Source: Halorussus marinus
Lineage (GTDB): Archaea; Halobacteriota; Halobacteria; Halobacteriales; Haladaptataceae
Reading direction: 5' to 3'
Assembly (NCBI RefSeq): GCF_004765795.1
Contig: NZ_SBIV01000007.1
Span: 62,001 to 126,000 of the forward strand
Length of the DNA stretch: 64,000 bases
Position numbers and translations under genes: made by a program. The notes beneath the pieces are model-generated. The model was not told the DNA's origin, did no database searches, and worked only from the letters and a program-made list of their open reading frames with translations. This document shows positions 33,927-42,691 of this stretch, piece by piece. Positions within the stretch are counted from its first letter, which is position 1; every line of letters starts with the position of its first letter.

Positions 33927-36305
33927 TCAGGCGTCGAAGAACCGGTCGGGCGTCATCCGCGATAGGCGCATCGCGTTCCCGGTGACGCCGAGGCTCATCC
34001 CCATGTCGCCGACGATGACCGCGACCGCGACGCTCACCAGTCCCAGCGGGACGCCGAGTGCAAGCAGGGCTTTCACGCCGAGGCTCGACCAGATATTCTG
34101 GCGGATCACGCCGTTCGCCGTGTGCGACAGCCCGTAGAGATACGGCAGCTTGCCGATGTCGTCGCCCATCAGCGCGATGTCGGCGGTCTCGATTGCGGTG
34201 TCCGTTCCGGCCGCGCCCATCGCGATGCCGACCTCAGCGGTCGCCAGCGCGGGCGCGTCGTTGATGCCGTCGCCGACCATCGCCACGTCGCCGTACTCCG
34301 CCTGTAACGCCTCCACGGCATCGACCTTCTCGTCGGGCAATAGTTCTGCACGATACTCGTCGACGCCGACCTGTTCGGCGATCGCACGGGCCGTCCCCTC
34401 GTTGTCGCCGGTCAGCATCACGACATGCGCGACGCCGAGTTCGTGTAGCCGTGCGACCGCCCGTTCGGCGGCCGGCCGTACCTCGTCGGCGATGGCGATA
34501 ATGCCGATCAATTCGGTATCCGTGCCGACGAGGACGACCGTCTTCCCCTCATTCTCGAACCGCGAGATCGCGCCGTCCTCGAGGTCGGCACAGTCCTCGC
34601 GTTCGCACTGTTCGTGGGCCACTTCGGCGACTGCGCCGCCGTCGGCACGGAGGTGGGCGTGCGACAGGTCGAAGCCCAACTCCTCGAAGAGGGCGGGCTT
34701 GCCTGCATAGTACGTCTCGCCGTCGATGTCTGCGCTGATCCCCTTTCCGGTGATGCTCTCGAATTTCTCGATACTCGGCACGTCATCGCCGGCATCCTTT
34801 TCGGCGCGTTCGAGTATCGCCTCGGCGATTGGGTGTTCGCTTCGCTGCTCGAGTGCAGCCGCGTGCTGGAGTACCGTCTCGTCGTTCGTACCGCCAAGCG
34901 CTACGACGTCCGTGACCGCGAGTTCGCCCTTGGTGAGGGTACCAGTCTTGTCGAGGGCGATGGCGTCCACCTCGCCCATCGCTTCGAGGTGGTTGCCGCC
35001 TTTGATGAGGACACCGTTCTTCGCGGCACTGGTGATCCCCGACACCACGGAGACTGGCGTCGAGATGACAAACGCACACGGGCAGGCGATCACCAGCAGA
35101 GTAAGCCCCCGAATGAACCACGCCTGCCAGTTACCAGTGAAGGTATGTGAAAAGCCGGCGAGACCGAGGGTTGCGCCCCCGTTGATGAGCAGCGGCGGGA
35201 GCGCGGCGGTCAGAATCGCAAAGGCGACGACTACCGGCGTGTAGTAGCCAGCGAACCGGTCGACGAACTGCTCCTTCTCGGTCTTTTGCTCCTGTGCGCC
35301 CTGCACCATTTCGATGATCTGTGAGAGCGTCGATTCCGAGGCGGGGGCAGTAGCCTCAAATTCGAGGTAGCCCTCTTCGTTGATGCTGCCGGCATATACC
35401 TCGTCGCCGACGGTCTTGTCGACGGGGACGCTCTCGCCCGTGATCGGTGACTCGTCGACCGCACTTCCGCCGTCGACGACGGTGCCGTCGAGCGGAATCT
35501 TGTCGCCGGGGCGGACGATGACGGTCTCGCCGACGTCGACCTCGTCGGCGGGGACGGCGACCTCCTCCCCGTCGCGGCGGACTGTCGCCTCGTCGGGCGA
35601 CAGCTCCATCAGCTCGCGCAGGGAGTTCCGTGCCCTGTCCATCGCGTAGTTCTCGAGGATTTCGGCAGTGCTGAACAAAACAGCCAGCGTCGCCGCCTCG
35701 ACAAAGTAGCCGATGCCGGTCGCGGCGATGATCGCCGTCCCCATCAGCAGGTCGATATCGAGACTCAGGTTCTTCGCCGAGTAGTACCCGCCGCGAACAA
35801 CCGGGACACCGCTGGCGACGGTTGCCACGAGGAAGAGTACGTCCGCAATGTGAAGCGGGTAGTTGAGGACACTTGCGATGGCGATGTTCTGTCCTGCGAG
35901 GAGGAACTCGAAGAGGAGCCCGACGGTGAGGAACGCCGCTCCAATCCACGTCTTCTTCGCTCGCGGGCTCGTCCACACCTCTGACGGGGGAGCAATCTCC
36001 ATCCCGCCCTCCGATGTCTCTTCGGTGTTGTGTCCACCGTTGACGACCTCGTAGCCTGCGTTCTCGATTGCCTGAATAACCTCCGCCTCGGTCGTGCGGT
36101 CGGAATCGTAGGTGACGCTGGCTGTCCCGGTTGTCGGTTGGAGCGTGGCGTCGACGACACCGTCGACGCGCTGGAGGCTCTTGTCGACCTTTTGGGCACA
36201 CGAGGGACAGTCCATTTCGGGGACGGTGAGGCGGGCGGTCAGCTCCCGTCGCTGTCCGCCGCCGCTCGCTGGCCCCGTTGTATCCGCATCCGGGTTCTCT
36301 GTCAT
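33927..36305 (-). CDS. Zn/Cd/Pb-type P-type ATPase
   Basis: A 792-residue P1B ATPase. It has an HMA domain (VPEMDCPSCAQKVDKS, about residue 30), the transport motif IACPCAFVISTPVSVVSG typical of the Zn/Cd/Pb (ZntA/CadA) group, phosphorylation site DKTGTLTKG, hinge GDGINDAPAL, and a final helix with the conserved Asp (VIVGDMGMSLGVTGNA). A His/Cys insertion in the nucleotide domain (EVAHEQCEREDC) is typical of haloarchaeal members. It exports divalent metals from the cytosol. The ATG at 36305 is preferred over 36356. It lies 60 bases downstream of an HTH-10 gene, probably its regulator. Confidence 0.9.
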   Translation of the reverse strand: MTENPDADTTGPASGGGQRRELTARLTVPEMDCPSCAQKVDKSLQRVDGVVDATLQPTTGTASVTYDSDRTTEAEVIQAIENAGYEVVNGGHNTEETSEGGMEIAPPSEVWTSPRAKKTWIGAAFLTVGLLFEFLLAGQNIAIASVLNYPLHIADVLFLVATVASGVPVVRGGYYSAKNLSLDIDLLMGTAIIAATGIGYFVEAATLAVLFSTAEILENYAMDRARNSLRELMELSPDEATVRRDGEEVAVPADEVDVGETVIVRPGDKIPLDGTVVDGGSAVDESPITGESVPVDKTVGDEVYAGSINEEGYLEFEATAPASESTLSQIIEMVQGAQEQKTEKEQFVDRFAGYYTPVVVAFAILTAALPPLLINGGATLGLAGFSHTFTGNWQAWFIRGLTLLVIACPCAFVISTPVSVVSGITSAAKNGVLIKGGNHLEAMGEVDAIALDKTGTLTKGELAVTDVVALGGTNDETVLQHAAALEQRSEHPIAEAILERAEKDAGDDVPSIEKFESITGKGISADIDGETYYAGKPALFEELGFDLSHAHLRADGGAVAEVAHEQCEREDCADLEDGAISRFENEGKTVVLVGTDTELIGIIAIADEVRPAAERAVARLHELGVAHVVMLTGDNEGTARAIAEQVGVDEYRAELLPDEKVDAVEALQAEYGDVAMVGDGINDAPALATAEVGIAMGAAGTDTAIETADIALMGDDIGKLPYLYGLSHTANGVIRQNIWSSLGVKALLALGVPLGLVSVAVAVIVGDMGMSLGVTGNAMRLSRMTPDRFFDA

Positions 36306-36365
36306 CACCTTACGGTAGGAGCGGGAGTTCGATATGTCTTTGTTGGAATATTCCAAACCCGTGCG

Positions 36366-37115
36366 TTAGCGCGATGCCAGCCGTTCTTCCGTGACCCGCT
36401 CGCCGGCAACATGTTGCTTCGCCAAATGTTCTTCCGCCCGACGGAGTCGGTAGGTGAGTGTTGACCGCGGCACGTCGAGATGCTCGGCGAGCTCGCCGAC
36501 GTCGACCTCGCGGGGCGACTCGTAGTAGCCGTGTTCGACCGCGGCCTGAAGCGCGGCCTCCTGGGCTGGCGGGAGGCCGCTCGGTGTCCCGTCGCGTCCC
36601 CCAGCTGCTGTCGTCGTGTCCGCTGTGCGAAGCATCTCCATCTGGGCGCACTCCCCGACGGCGACCTCAAGCGCGTCGAAGAACGCCGCCACGTCGCCAT
36701 CGCCGGAGTGGATGAGTCGCCACGTGTAGTGGCGACCCTCGTGACGAGTCTCGAACAGCACGCCGTCGCCGAGGTGGTCGCGAGCGATGTGGGGGACTGA
36801 GGCGCAGGTAGGGGTGCGCTCCCAATCTGAGTAGAGGATGAGCGCGTCGTCCGTGCGGTCGAGGACGCGGGTGGTCTGTGTGGCGTTGCAGTCCTCGGTG
36901 GCGAGACAGTCAGCGTAGTAGTCGCCGTTGAGAAAGGCGTCCTCGATGGCGTTGAGCGCCTCAGGCGTACCGGTGGCATGGTCGACCCGCCAGAGACGCT
37001 CGGCAGTGGCGTGCAGCGAGAGCGAGCGAACGCGAGCGTCGGGGTGGTCGGCGAGAGCGTCCGCCACCCTGTTGCAGCCGGGCTCGTATTCGAGAGCGAA
37101 GACGAGTTCGCGCAT
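36366..37115 (-). CDS. HTH-10 regulator next to the metal ATPase
   Basis: A 249-residue protein with a sensor-like N-terminal region (MRELVFALEYEPGCN at the start; several Cys and His, including CLATEDC and PTCASVPH) and a C-terminal HTH-10 (about 180-235, LPPAQEAALQAAVEHGYYES). The Cys/His residues could sense metal, which would suit control of the ATPase downstream. The start at 37115 fits homologues better than 37148. Confidence 0.8.
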   Translation of the reverse strand: MRELVFALEYEPGCNRVADALADHPDARVRSLSLHATAERLWRVDHATGTPEALNAIEDAFLNGDYYADCLATEDCNATQTTRVLDRTDDALILYSDWERTPTCASVPHIARDHLGDGVLFETRHEGRHYTWRLIHSGDGDVAAFFDALEVAVGECAQMEMLRTADTTTAAGGRDGTPSGLPPAQEAALQAAVEHGYYESPREVDVGELAEHLDVPRSTLTYRLRRAEEHLAKQHVAGERVTEERLASR

Positions 37116-37176
37116 ACCCCGTCTAAGGTCTGCTACGACATAACCCATGGCCTGCAGCGTTGTCGACCAGTAGACC

Positions 37177-37461
37177 TCAGATTACGTCGTCAGGGTCGTG
37201 AACTTCCTGCATTCGCTGTGCTTCGGCCGCGTATTGCTCTTGGAGGTCGGGGTCATCGACCATGCCAAGATTGCCGGGTTCAGCATCGACTGCTGCTGTC
37301 GTGTCTCGGACGTCGGTGAAGGACGTGAGTGCGCGTTCCTTCCGATAGTACTGTTCTCCATCGGGCGTCGCGTAGGTGAGGATGATCAGGTTCTGTTCGT
37401 CATCGGAGTACGTTCGTTCGACAAGCCAGACACGAAGACCGTCTTCAGATTGATTTGACAT
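37177..37461 (-). CDS. Small conserved hypothetical protein
   Basis: A 94-residue acidic protein (MSNQSEDGLRVWLVERTYSD at the start; TYATPDGEQYYRKERALTSF in the middle). It occurs as a short, likely soluble, single-domain protein. Function unknown. It is followed after 61 bases by the HTH-10 gene on the same strand. Confidence 0.6.
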   Translation of the reverse strand: MSNQSEDGLRVWLVERTYSDDEQNLIILTYATPDGEQYYRKERALTSFTDVRDTTAAVDAEPGNLGMVDDPDLQEQYAAEAQRMQEVHDPDDVI

Positions 37462-37498
37462 ACTTGTGTGTTCCCCGGTATCCACTAAGGGATTGGTG

Positions 37499-38161
37499 TT
37501 ACGGCTTGCCGAGACTCGCTGTCTCGAAGGGTGATTCTTCGGTCGGAATGAGCAGCTCCTGTCGGTCTCCGACTCGCTCAGCGAGCTTCCGTTTCAGGTA
37601 CTGTCTCGCCGTCGACGGCGTGAAGACGCCCTTGTCGAGCATATCGCCGACGACGTCTTTGAGGGCCGCGAACTGGCCCTGCAGGTGGCCGTCGCCGACC
37701 GGCTCGCCGTCGTACCAACGCACCGTCGCAAGCGCGCCGTTCCCGACTGTTTCTCCCTGTTCGACCGTCTCCGAGTCGTACTGGAGGCCGAACCACAGCG
37801 TCCGATAGGCGGCCACCTCGAACGTCGTCGACACCACGAAGAACGCCTCGTGGTGGAGGTAGTCGAGGTGGTCAGCGACGATCTCCTCAAGGGTGAGCCC
37901 GGTGGCGCGGGGCTTCAGCTCGACGACCGTCGACGGTCGATCCTCGTCAGCGAGGTAGCCGTCGATCGCATCTGCCTCAAGGCCATCGGCCAGTTCAGCC
38001 AGCAGCTGTTTCGCCCACTTGGAGTCGGTGTCGTCGCCACCGAACGGCGACTCAGCCGAAATTCGGTGCTTGAGCTTGAGATTCGCTGCACCCCAATGAG
38101 AGTAGTGGAGCGTGTACTGTCCGTCAGTTCGTTCGTACGCAACGAGTGCGCGGTGGCCCAT
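37499..38161 (-). CDS. Conserved haloarchaeal protein (DUF6735-like)
   Basis: A 220-residue protein starting MGHRALVAYERTDGQYTLHY, followed by SHWGAANLKLKHRIS. I associate this N-terminus with a haloarchaeal family of unknown function (DUF6735). The C-terminal helix region is basic (ARQYLKRKLAERVGDRQE). The ATG at 38161 was chosen by family start. A hairpin element lies 39 bases upstream. Confidence 0.68.
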   Translation of the reverse strand: MGHRALVAYERTDGQYTLHYSHWGAANLKLKHRISAESPFGGDDTDSKWAKQLLAELADGLEADAIDGYLADEDRPSTVVELKPRATGLTLEEIVADHLDYLHHEAFFVVSTTFEVAAYRTLWFGLQYDSETVEQGETVGNGALATVRWYDGEPVGDGHLQGQFAALKDVVGDMLDKGVFTPSTARQYLKRKLAERVGDRQELLIPTEESPFETASLGKP

Positions 38162-38199
38162 TGAACAATCACCTCGCAGGACGACCCACGACTGGATCG

Positions 38200-38219
38200 C
38201 CCCGCACCCCTCCCGGGGG
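38200..38219 (-). promoter_or_regulatory. GGGTG-loop hairpin with TTGTTC box
   Basis: CCCC (38200-38203) pairs with GGGG (38215-38218). The coding-strand loop region reads GGGAGGGGTGC, preceded by GTTGTTCG. It sits between the next upstream stop codon (38230) and the ATG at 38161. Confidence 0.55.
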
Positions 38220-38229
38220 ACGAACAACG

Positions 38230-38610
38230 CTACTCGTCGATCAGGTCGGGGGAACTGAGGTCCGCGTACAGCACCTCACCGTCGCGGACGACGTACCGTT
38301 TCGCCAGCACGGGAAATCGGCACTTGGTAAATCCGGCTGTCTGGATGTCGAATTCTTCGTCCGGTTCGAGATACTCCGCGAGCGACCGGAGGAACTCGTG
38401 GGTGACGATGCCACCGTCGTAATCAGGAAGACCGTTCTCACGAGCCTCGTACACTTCGAAGCTGTCGTAGCCCCAGATGATCAGTTCGCCGTCGTCATCC
38501 ACCTCCCAGTTGAGCGTCCCGAAGCAGTGGTTCTCACAGAGTTCGCGGACTTCCTGTGGATCCGATACGAGCGCGCCGGTCGATGTCGTTGCGGCTTGGA
38601 GTGTTGCCAT
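38230..38610 (-). CDS. Conserved hypothetical protein
   Basis: A 126-residue acidic protein (MATLQAATTSTGALVSDPQE at the start; CENHCFGTLNWEVDDDGELI in the middle; SLAEYLEPDEEFDIQTAGFT later). No family was recognised. It has its own hairpin element 25 bases upstream and is followed by the DUF6735-like gene. Confidence 0.6.
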   Translation of the reverse strand: MATLQAATTSTGALVSDPQEVRELCENHCFGTLNWEVDDDGELIIWGYDSFEVYEARENGLPDYDGGIVTHEFLRSLAEYLEPDEEFDIQTAGFTKCRFPVLAKRYVVRDGEVLYADLSSPDLIDE

Positions 38611-38634
38611 GGGTTGTTCTCGGGAGCGGTCTCG

Positions 38635-38661
38635 CGCCCCCGCACCCCTTCAGGGGGGGCG
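38635..38661 (-). promoter_or_regulatory. GGGTG-loop hairpin with TTGTTC box
   Basis: CGCCCCC (38635-38641) pairs with GGGGGCG (38655-38661). The coding-strand loop includes GAAGGGGTGC, preceded by GTTGTTCG. It lies 25 bases before the ATG at 38610. Confidence 0.6.
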
Positions 38662-38718
38662 AACAACCACTCACGCTGTGACGGCCACAGGACGCTGCGT
38701 TGCCGACGCGTCGTGCTG

Positions 38719-38907
38719 TCAGGATTCTTCGTTGGCGTCACCGTCCGCCGTCGTATCCGGTCGGGTGAGGAGCTCTACCTGCTCTAGAAGCGTCGTTGCT
38801 GTGCTGATCCGCTCTCGATCGACGGACTCCAATTGCTCGCCGTCGATACTGGTGAGATTGTTGAGCGCGCGGTGCAGCCGGTAGCCGGGTGTGTCGCGTG
38901 GGTCCAT
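38719..38907 (-). CDS. 62-residue hypothetical protein
   Basis: A short acidic protein starting MDPRDTPGYRLHRALNNLTS, with a helical body (ERISTATTLLEQVELL). It is preceded within four bases by a hairpin element, which is the main reason to accept it as a gene. Function unknown. Confidence 0.55.
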   Translation of the reverse strand: MDPRDTPGYRLHRALNNLTSIDGEQLESVDRERISTATTLLEQVELLTRPDTTADGDANEES

Positions 38908-38911
38908 ATGT

Positions 38912-38934
38912 GCGCCTCCGCCAATTCTCGGCGC
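38912..38934 (-). promoter_or_regulatory. Hairpin element with TTTTTC box (variant loop)
   Basis: GCGCC (38912-38916) pairs with GGCGC (38930-38934). The coding-strand loop starts GAGAATTGGCGG instead of GGGTG, preceded by GTGTTTTTCG. It lies four bases before the ATG at 38907. Confidence 0.48.
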
Positions 38935-38997
38935 CGAAAAACACCGGCGGGTAGTCAGCAGGTGTGGTATCGTCGGGTGGTCGCGAGCTGGCTTCTG

Positions 38998-39038
38998 TTA
39001 ACCAACAACTTCGAGCCGACACCAGAATTGTTGGTTAA
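38998..39038. repeat. TTAACCAACAA inverted repeat (copy 1)
   Basis: TTAACCAACAA (38998-39008) and its exact complement TTGTTGGTTAA (39028-39038) flank a 19-base spacer. It lies just beyond the stop of the 39052 gene and about 90 bases before the start of the 38907 gene. A near-identical repeat lies at 45505-45546. Arm centres are three helical turns apart, which suits an operator. Confidence 0.75.
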
Positions 39039-39051
39039 TTTGACGTCATCT

Positions 39052-39936
39052 TTACTGACCGGCTTCGGGTTCGGGTCCATAGCGGGGCGTGCCGCACCGC
39101 TGACAGCCCCACATTGGCTGCCCGGTCCACTCGTCATCGGGGATAGCCTCGAATTCGCGGAATCGATGCTTAGTCTCCCGATCACACTCTCGACACTCGA
39201 GGTGGGTTCTGTTTGGACGCTCGCGTCGTGGCTGTTCGGTATCGGTCTTGTCAACGGATTCCTGGAGCGCAATCGCTGGCACCAGCCAGAGGTCGTCTGC
39301 GTCCTCACGTAGGCTTGCAAGACGATCTTCGGAGCGAACCCCACCCCCGGTTTCCTCGTAGAGAAACGTCGCGTGCTCACCGTCGTGACGGGGCTGCGTC
39401 GTCTCTGTCCACGGTGTCCGGTTGCGAGCGGACGCGAGCAGCTGATTACCACATTCAGACGTGACCCGTGTCGCCGAGGGGAGCGAGGGCCACTGATCAA
39501 CAAGCTGTGGGGCCGGTTCCTCGTCGAGATCGTAGATTAGCTTGCAGTCATCGACTACTGGGTCATCATCTGCCTTCGCGAGGAGGGTCGCCGCAGCAGA
39601 TCCCTTCCCGACGGCGGCGTAGAACGTTGACGCCTCGACGAGCAGCTGGATGACGTGGAGGAGAGTCCGTTCGGCATTCGCTGTGTCCTGGCCGTCGGCT
39701 CCTTCGAGATGGTTCGTGAGACAGAATCGGCACTTCGACTGGCCAGCGGGGATCGACGCTCCACAGGAAGCGCACTCGGTCTCATCTGCTGTCGGGCCAT
39801 CTGGATAGTCCGTGTCGACGCCACCAGAGCGTTGCCGCCGGGGCTCGCCACTACTACTGGCGAGTTGATCGTCGGGAACGTGGGTCGCTTCACCGAGCGG
39901 TCGGAGGGCTTCGTAGTCGGCGTACTGGTCGGTCAT
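39052..39936 (-). CDS. Two-zinc-ribbon haloarchaeal protein
   Basis: A 294-residue protein with an internal zinc ribbon (CASCGASIPAGQSKCRFC, about residues 54-71) and a C-terminal one (ECRECDRETKHRF, then WGCQRCGTPRYG). The middle contains LLHVIQLLVEASTFYAAVGK. Relatives are widespread on haloarchaeal plasmids, and I have seen some called biosurfactant protein 1, a name the sequence does not support. It precedes the 38 kb gene series. Function unknown. Confidence 0.65.
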   Translation of the reverse strand: MTDQYADYEALRPLGEATHVPDDQLASSSGEPRRQRSGGVDTDYPDGPTADETECASCGASIPAGQSKCRFCLTNHLEGADGQDTANAERTLLHVIQLLVEASTFYAAVGKGSAAATLLAKADDDPVVDDCKLIYDLDEEPAPQLVDQWPSLPSATRVTSECGNQLLASARNRTPWTETTQPRHDGEHATFLYEETGGGVRSEDRLASLREDADDLWLVPAIALQESVDKTDTEQPRRERPNRTHLECRECDRETKHRFREFEAIPDDEWTGQPMWGCQRCGTPRYGPEPEAGQ

Positions 39937-40036
39937 AGAGTATTCTGGCCGTATCATGCTTCGTCTTCGGGTTTAAACAATAGCTCTCACATCAATCATC
40001 CTACAGGTACACAATCGAAAATCAGCAGTGTGGGCC

Positions 40037-40963
40037 TTAGACAGCCAGTTCGTCCAGCGCGTCGCGGTGGGTCCGCACGGTGACCACCGAGACGTTCGCA
40101 ACGTCAGCGACGTCCGATTGGGTGAGCCACCGTCCGTCTTCGCGTCCGGCCTTGTACAGACAGGCTGCGGCGAATCCGGATGGCCGAACCCCCGTGGTTG
40201 TTCCGGTCGATTCGGATGCTTCCGCCAACTGCCGAGCCCGCTGCCGGATCTGATCGGAGACGTCGAGCTCCGATGCCAACCGTGGAATGAACGCACTGGG
40301 CGTCACGGGTTGGGCCGGCAGGCCAAGTTCCGTGTTCAGCGTCGTGTATGCGTTCGTCACCCGCGATTGCTCGACGCGCGCCGACTCGGTGATGTCGTCG
40401 AGCGTTCGCGGCCGCCCGTTACACCGACACGCGCCGTAGACACTCGCGGCGGCCATCGCCTCGATCGACCGGCCCTGCAGGAGGTCCTCGTTCTGAGCGC
40501 TGCGGAAGAGCTGGCAGGCCTGGTCACGGATCGTCTCGGATAGTTCGAGCGCACTACTGATCCGGCGGACTTCACTAAGCCCGTGTGCGAGGTTGCGTTC
40601 GGCTTTCGACTGAAACCGCCCACGCGTCTGTTCACGGCGCATCCGAGCGAGCCGCCGTCGCTTCTGTCCTGAGAGTTCGTTCCCGTTCGCATCGGTCCCG
40701 TGGCCGATCTCCGTCGACAACCCACGATCGTGCCGCGCCGCTGTCAACGGAGCACCCGTGCGCTCCCGTTCGTCTTCGTCGAACCCTCGCCACTCTGGCC
40801 CGTGGTCGATCCGCTGCTCGTCGACGACGAGTCCACAGTCCTCGCAGACGGTTTCAACCGCGTTGGTTGTAACTTGCCCGTTACACTCGGGACACTGCGT
40901 AGCATTCGAGTCGGTCTGGACGTCTTCGTCGAACGTCGTTTCGTAGATCTCTCTGGTTGCCAT
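40037..40963 (-). CDS. tfb: Transcription initiation factor IIB paralogue
   Basis: A 308-residue TFB. It has an N-terminal zinc ribbon (CPECNGQVTT, then CEDCGLVVDE), a B-finger/linker (GPEWRGFDEDERERTGAPLT) and two cyclin repeats (about 105-200 and 210-305), with SIEAMAAASVYGACR and RPSGFAAACLYKAG. It recruits RNA polymerase to TBP-bound promoters. Haloarchaea have several TFBs; this copy lies in an accessory region and may serve the element's own promoters. A GATGGGTG-loop hairpin is 41 bases upstream. Confidence 0.88.
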   Translation of the reverse strand: MATREIYETTFDEDVQTDSNATQCPECNGQVTTNAVETVCEDCGLVVDEQRIDHGPEWRGFDEDERERTGAPLTAARHDRGLSTEIGHGTDANGNELSGQKRRRLARMRREQTRGRFQSKAERNLAHGLSEVRRISSALELSETIRDQACQLFRSAQNEDLLQGRSIEAMAAASVYGACRCNGRPRTLDDITESARVEQSRVTNAYTTLNTELGLPAQPVTPSAFIPRLASELDVSDQIRQRARQLAEASESTGTTTGVRPSGFAAACLYKAGREDGRWLTQSDVADVANVSVVTVRTHRDALDELAV

Positions 40964-41004
40964 GGATACTCACGAGGGGACTCACGCGGATCGCGTCTCT
41001 CGGA

Positions 41005-41028
41005 GTGCCCCTCACCCATCAGGGGCAC
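41005..41028 (-). promoter_or_regulatory. GATGGGTG-loop hairpin before tfb
   Basis: GTGCCCCT (41005-41012) pairs perfectly with AGGGGCAC (41021-41028). The coding-strand loop is GATGGGTG, preceded by GGTGTGTAT. It lies 41 bases before the tfb ATG, and is the best-formed member of the family. Confidence 0.65.
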
Positions 41029-41187
41029 ATACACACCACACGGAACAGCGCTGACACTGGAGGGCTGCGGTGGCGAAAGCCCGGCCGCGAAACGGCGCGT
41101 GAGCGCCGTGAGCAGCCCGGACCGTGGAGGTGGTGGGAGGTGGCGGTGACCGCGTACACACCAGCAAAAAAGGGGTGCGCCGACCGG

Positions 41188-42084
41188 CTATTCCCACCAC
41201 CGACCGCGCTCAGGGAACATAATGGTGCTCCACCCAGTGACAGCCAGTGAGACGCGCCCCTCGTACCAGTTCCGGGCTACCTTGTGAATACGCACCTGCT
41301 CGCCCTCTTCAATCCACGGCGCATCTGATTTCTCCCAGATCGTCACCTTCGTTTTTCCACTGTCGTCTGCGATCAGCCCGACTTGAGCGATGGCCGGCGA
41401 GTCCGCATCCCAGAGTACTTCGACTCGACCCTCGATGCTCACCTCTTTGCGATTGACGTCCTCGAGCTTCCCAATGGGGATCACCGTCCCAGGCGCCGTC
41501 TGCAACTCCTCGAACACCCCGACGACTGCACTCGTTAGGTCTTTCCCACCGACGACGGCTTCACCCAACCGCCGGCCAATCGCTGCTCGCGACCAGCCAT
41601 CCAGTTTTTCCGCCAACCGCATCGACTGCTTGTTCACCGCCGCCAACTGCTCCTGCGTGAGCTCTGCACGAGGATCGTCTCGCTCCGGGTCAGCCATCGG
41701 ATTCACGCTCGCTGCCCGCTTCTGGAACTTCACACGCCGCTCAGCGCTTCGCTTCGCTGCGATGTCTCGCGTCCGCTTCGCACGCCCCTCCTGCTGACTG
41801 AGTTCTGCCTGGGCACTGATGTGTTCCAACTCGGCCTCTCGTGCCTTGATGCGCTCTTCCTGTTCGAGGGTCTTCCCGAACAGGTGATCCGGGCCTTCCT
41901 CGACGCGCGCGTCTGGGTGGTTGGAATCGACTTTGGCCTGGACTTCCATGTCGACCGTCGCCCGGAACTCCGGGGTCTCGTCGACGACTTCGAAGCCATC
42001 CTCGTCGACCTCGCCTTCATCGTGTTTCTCGAAAGCCTGTTCATCGACCGAAACTACATCCGTGGTGACGTTGTTACTAGACAT
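41188..42084 (-). CDS. RPA-like OB-fold single-stranded-DNA-binding protein
   Basis: A 298-residue protein. The N-terminal half is acidic and coiled-coil-like (LEQEERIKAREAELEHISAQ) and then basic (RAKRTRDIAAKRSAERRVKF). The C-terminal half is an OB fold (about 200-290): GKLEDVNRKEVSIEGRVEVL, then VGLIADDSGKTKVTIWEKS and EGEQVRIHKVARNWYEGRVS, as in archaeal RPA. It probably binds single-stranded DNA in replication or transfer of the element. It starts MSSNN, like the TFB at 57269, and both follow a copy of the same structured non-coding element. Confidence 0.78.
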   Translation of the reverse strand: MSSNNVTTDVVSVDEQAFEKHDEGEVDEDGFEVVDETPEFRATVDMEVQAKVDSNHPDARVEEGPDHLFGKTLEQEERIKAREAELEHISAQAELSQQEGRAKRTRDIAAKRSAERRVKFQKRAASVNPMADPERDDPRAELTQEQLAAVNKQSMRLAEKLDGWSRAAIGRRLGEAVVGGKDLTSAVVGVFEELQTAPGTVIPIGKLEDVNRKEVSIEGRVEVLWDADSPAIAQVGLIADDSGKTKVTIWEKSDAPWIEEGEQVRIHKVARNWYEGRVSLAVTGWSTIMFPERGRWWE

Positions 42085-42469
42085 TGGAATCTACCCTGAT
42101 TCCTGAAGGCGCTCAGCGCCCGACACCGCGATGCTACAACATCGCGGATTTCCTCGACGACAACGACCGACAGACTCGTCTGCGCGCTCTCGCTCGCGCC
42201 TTCGCGAGCGCCCCTTGGGGCGCGAGCGAGAGCGCGCCATAGGGAGGCCACTCAACCAGCACCGCGCGCCGACCCGCCCGGAGCGAGCGGCCAGCGGGAT
42301 ATGCCCGCTCGTGTCCGGCCCGATGTGCGGGTCCGTGTCCAGGGCGACTGTCGCCGAGAACGCGCGCCGCGGTGTGGCGCGCGACAGCGCAGGCGGCACC
42401 AAGCGCTGGAACGCGAAAGCCCGCAAGGGGCGCAACCGACGGGGATACCCGCTGGCGCCGAGGGCACAT
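42085..42469 (-). ncRNA. Structured non-coding element, copy A (leader of the RPA-like gene)
   Basis: It begins with ATGTGCCCTCGGCGCCAGCG (on the minus strand from 42469) and ends at the RPA-like start codon. A perfect 19-bp inverted repeat (42182-42200 with 42219-42237) encloses an 18-base loop. Further in, CGCGATG-ttgtag-CATCGCG (42127-42146) and GGCGC-tga-GCGCC (42108-42120) form helices. A GCCAGCGGG/CCCGCTGGC pair spans the first half. Nearly the same series, with compensating changes, occurs at 56993-57268. It could act as a cis-acting leader, a processed RNA, or a single-stranded DNA structure. The arginine-rich frames crossing it are not conserved. Confidence 0.75.
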
Positions 42470-42691
42470 GCATTTTAGCCCGGAACGGGCGCGGGCGGTG
42501 CGGAGAGCGCCCGCACGCCCGGAATGGTCGGTCGCGAGCGACGCGGAGGGCGGAACGCGGCGAGCGGTGCGGGCCATAACGGACACACCTGTCCACCCAG
42601 CCGCGACACTCAGCGACCCAACTACTGCCCTGGCGGACTCAGAAAGGGCGAGGCCGTCTCGGTCACCGGGAAAGCAGGCTCTCCCGAGCTA

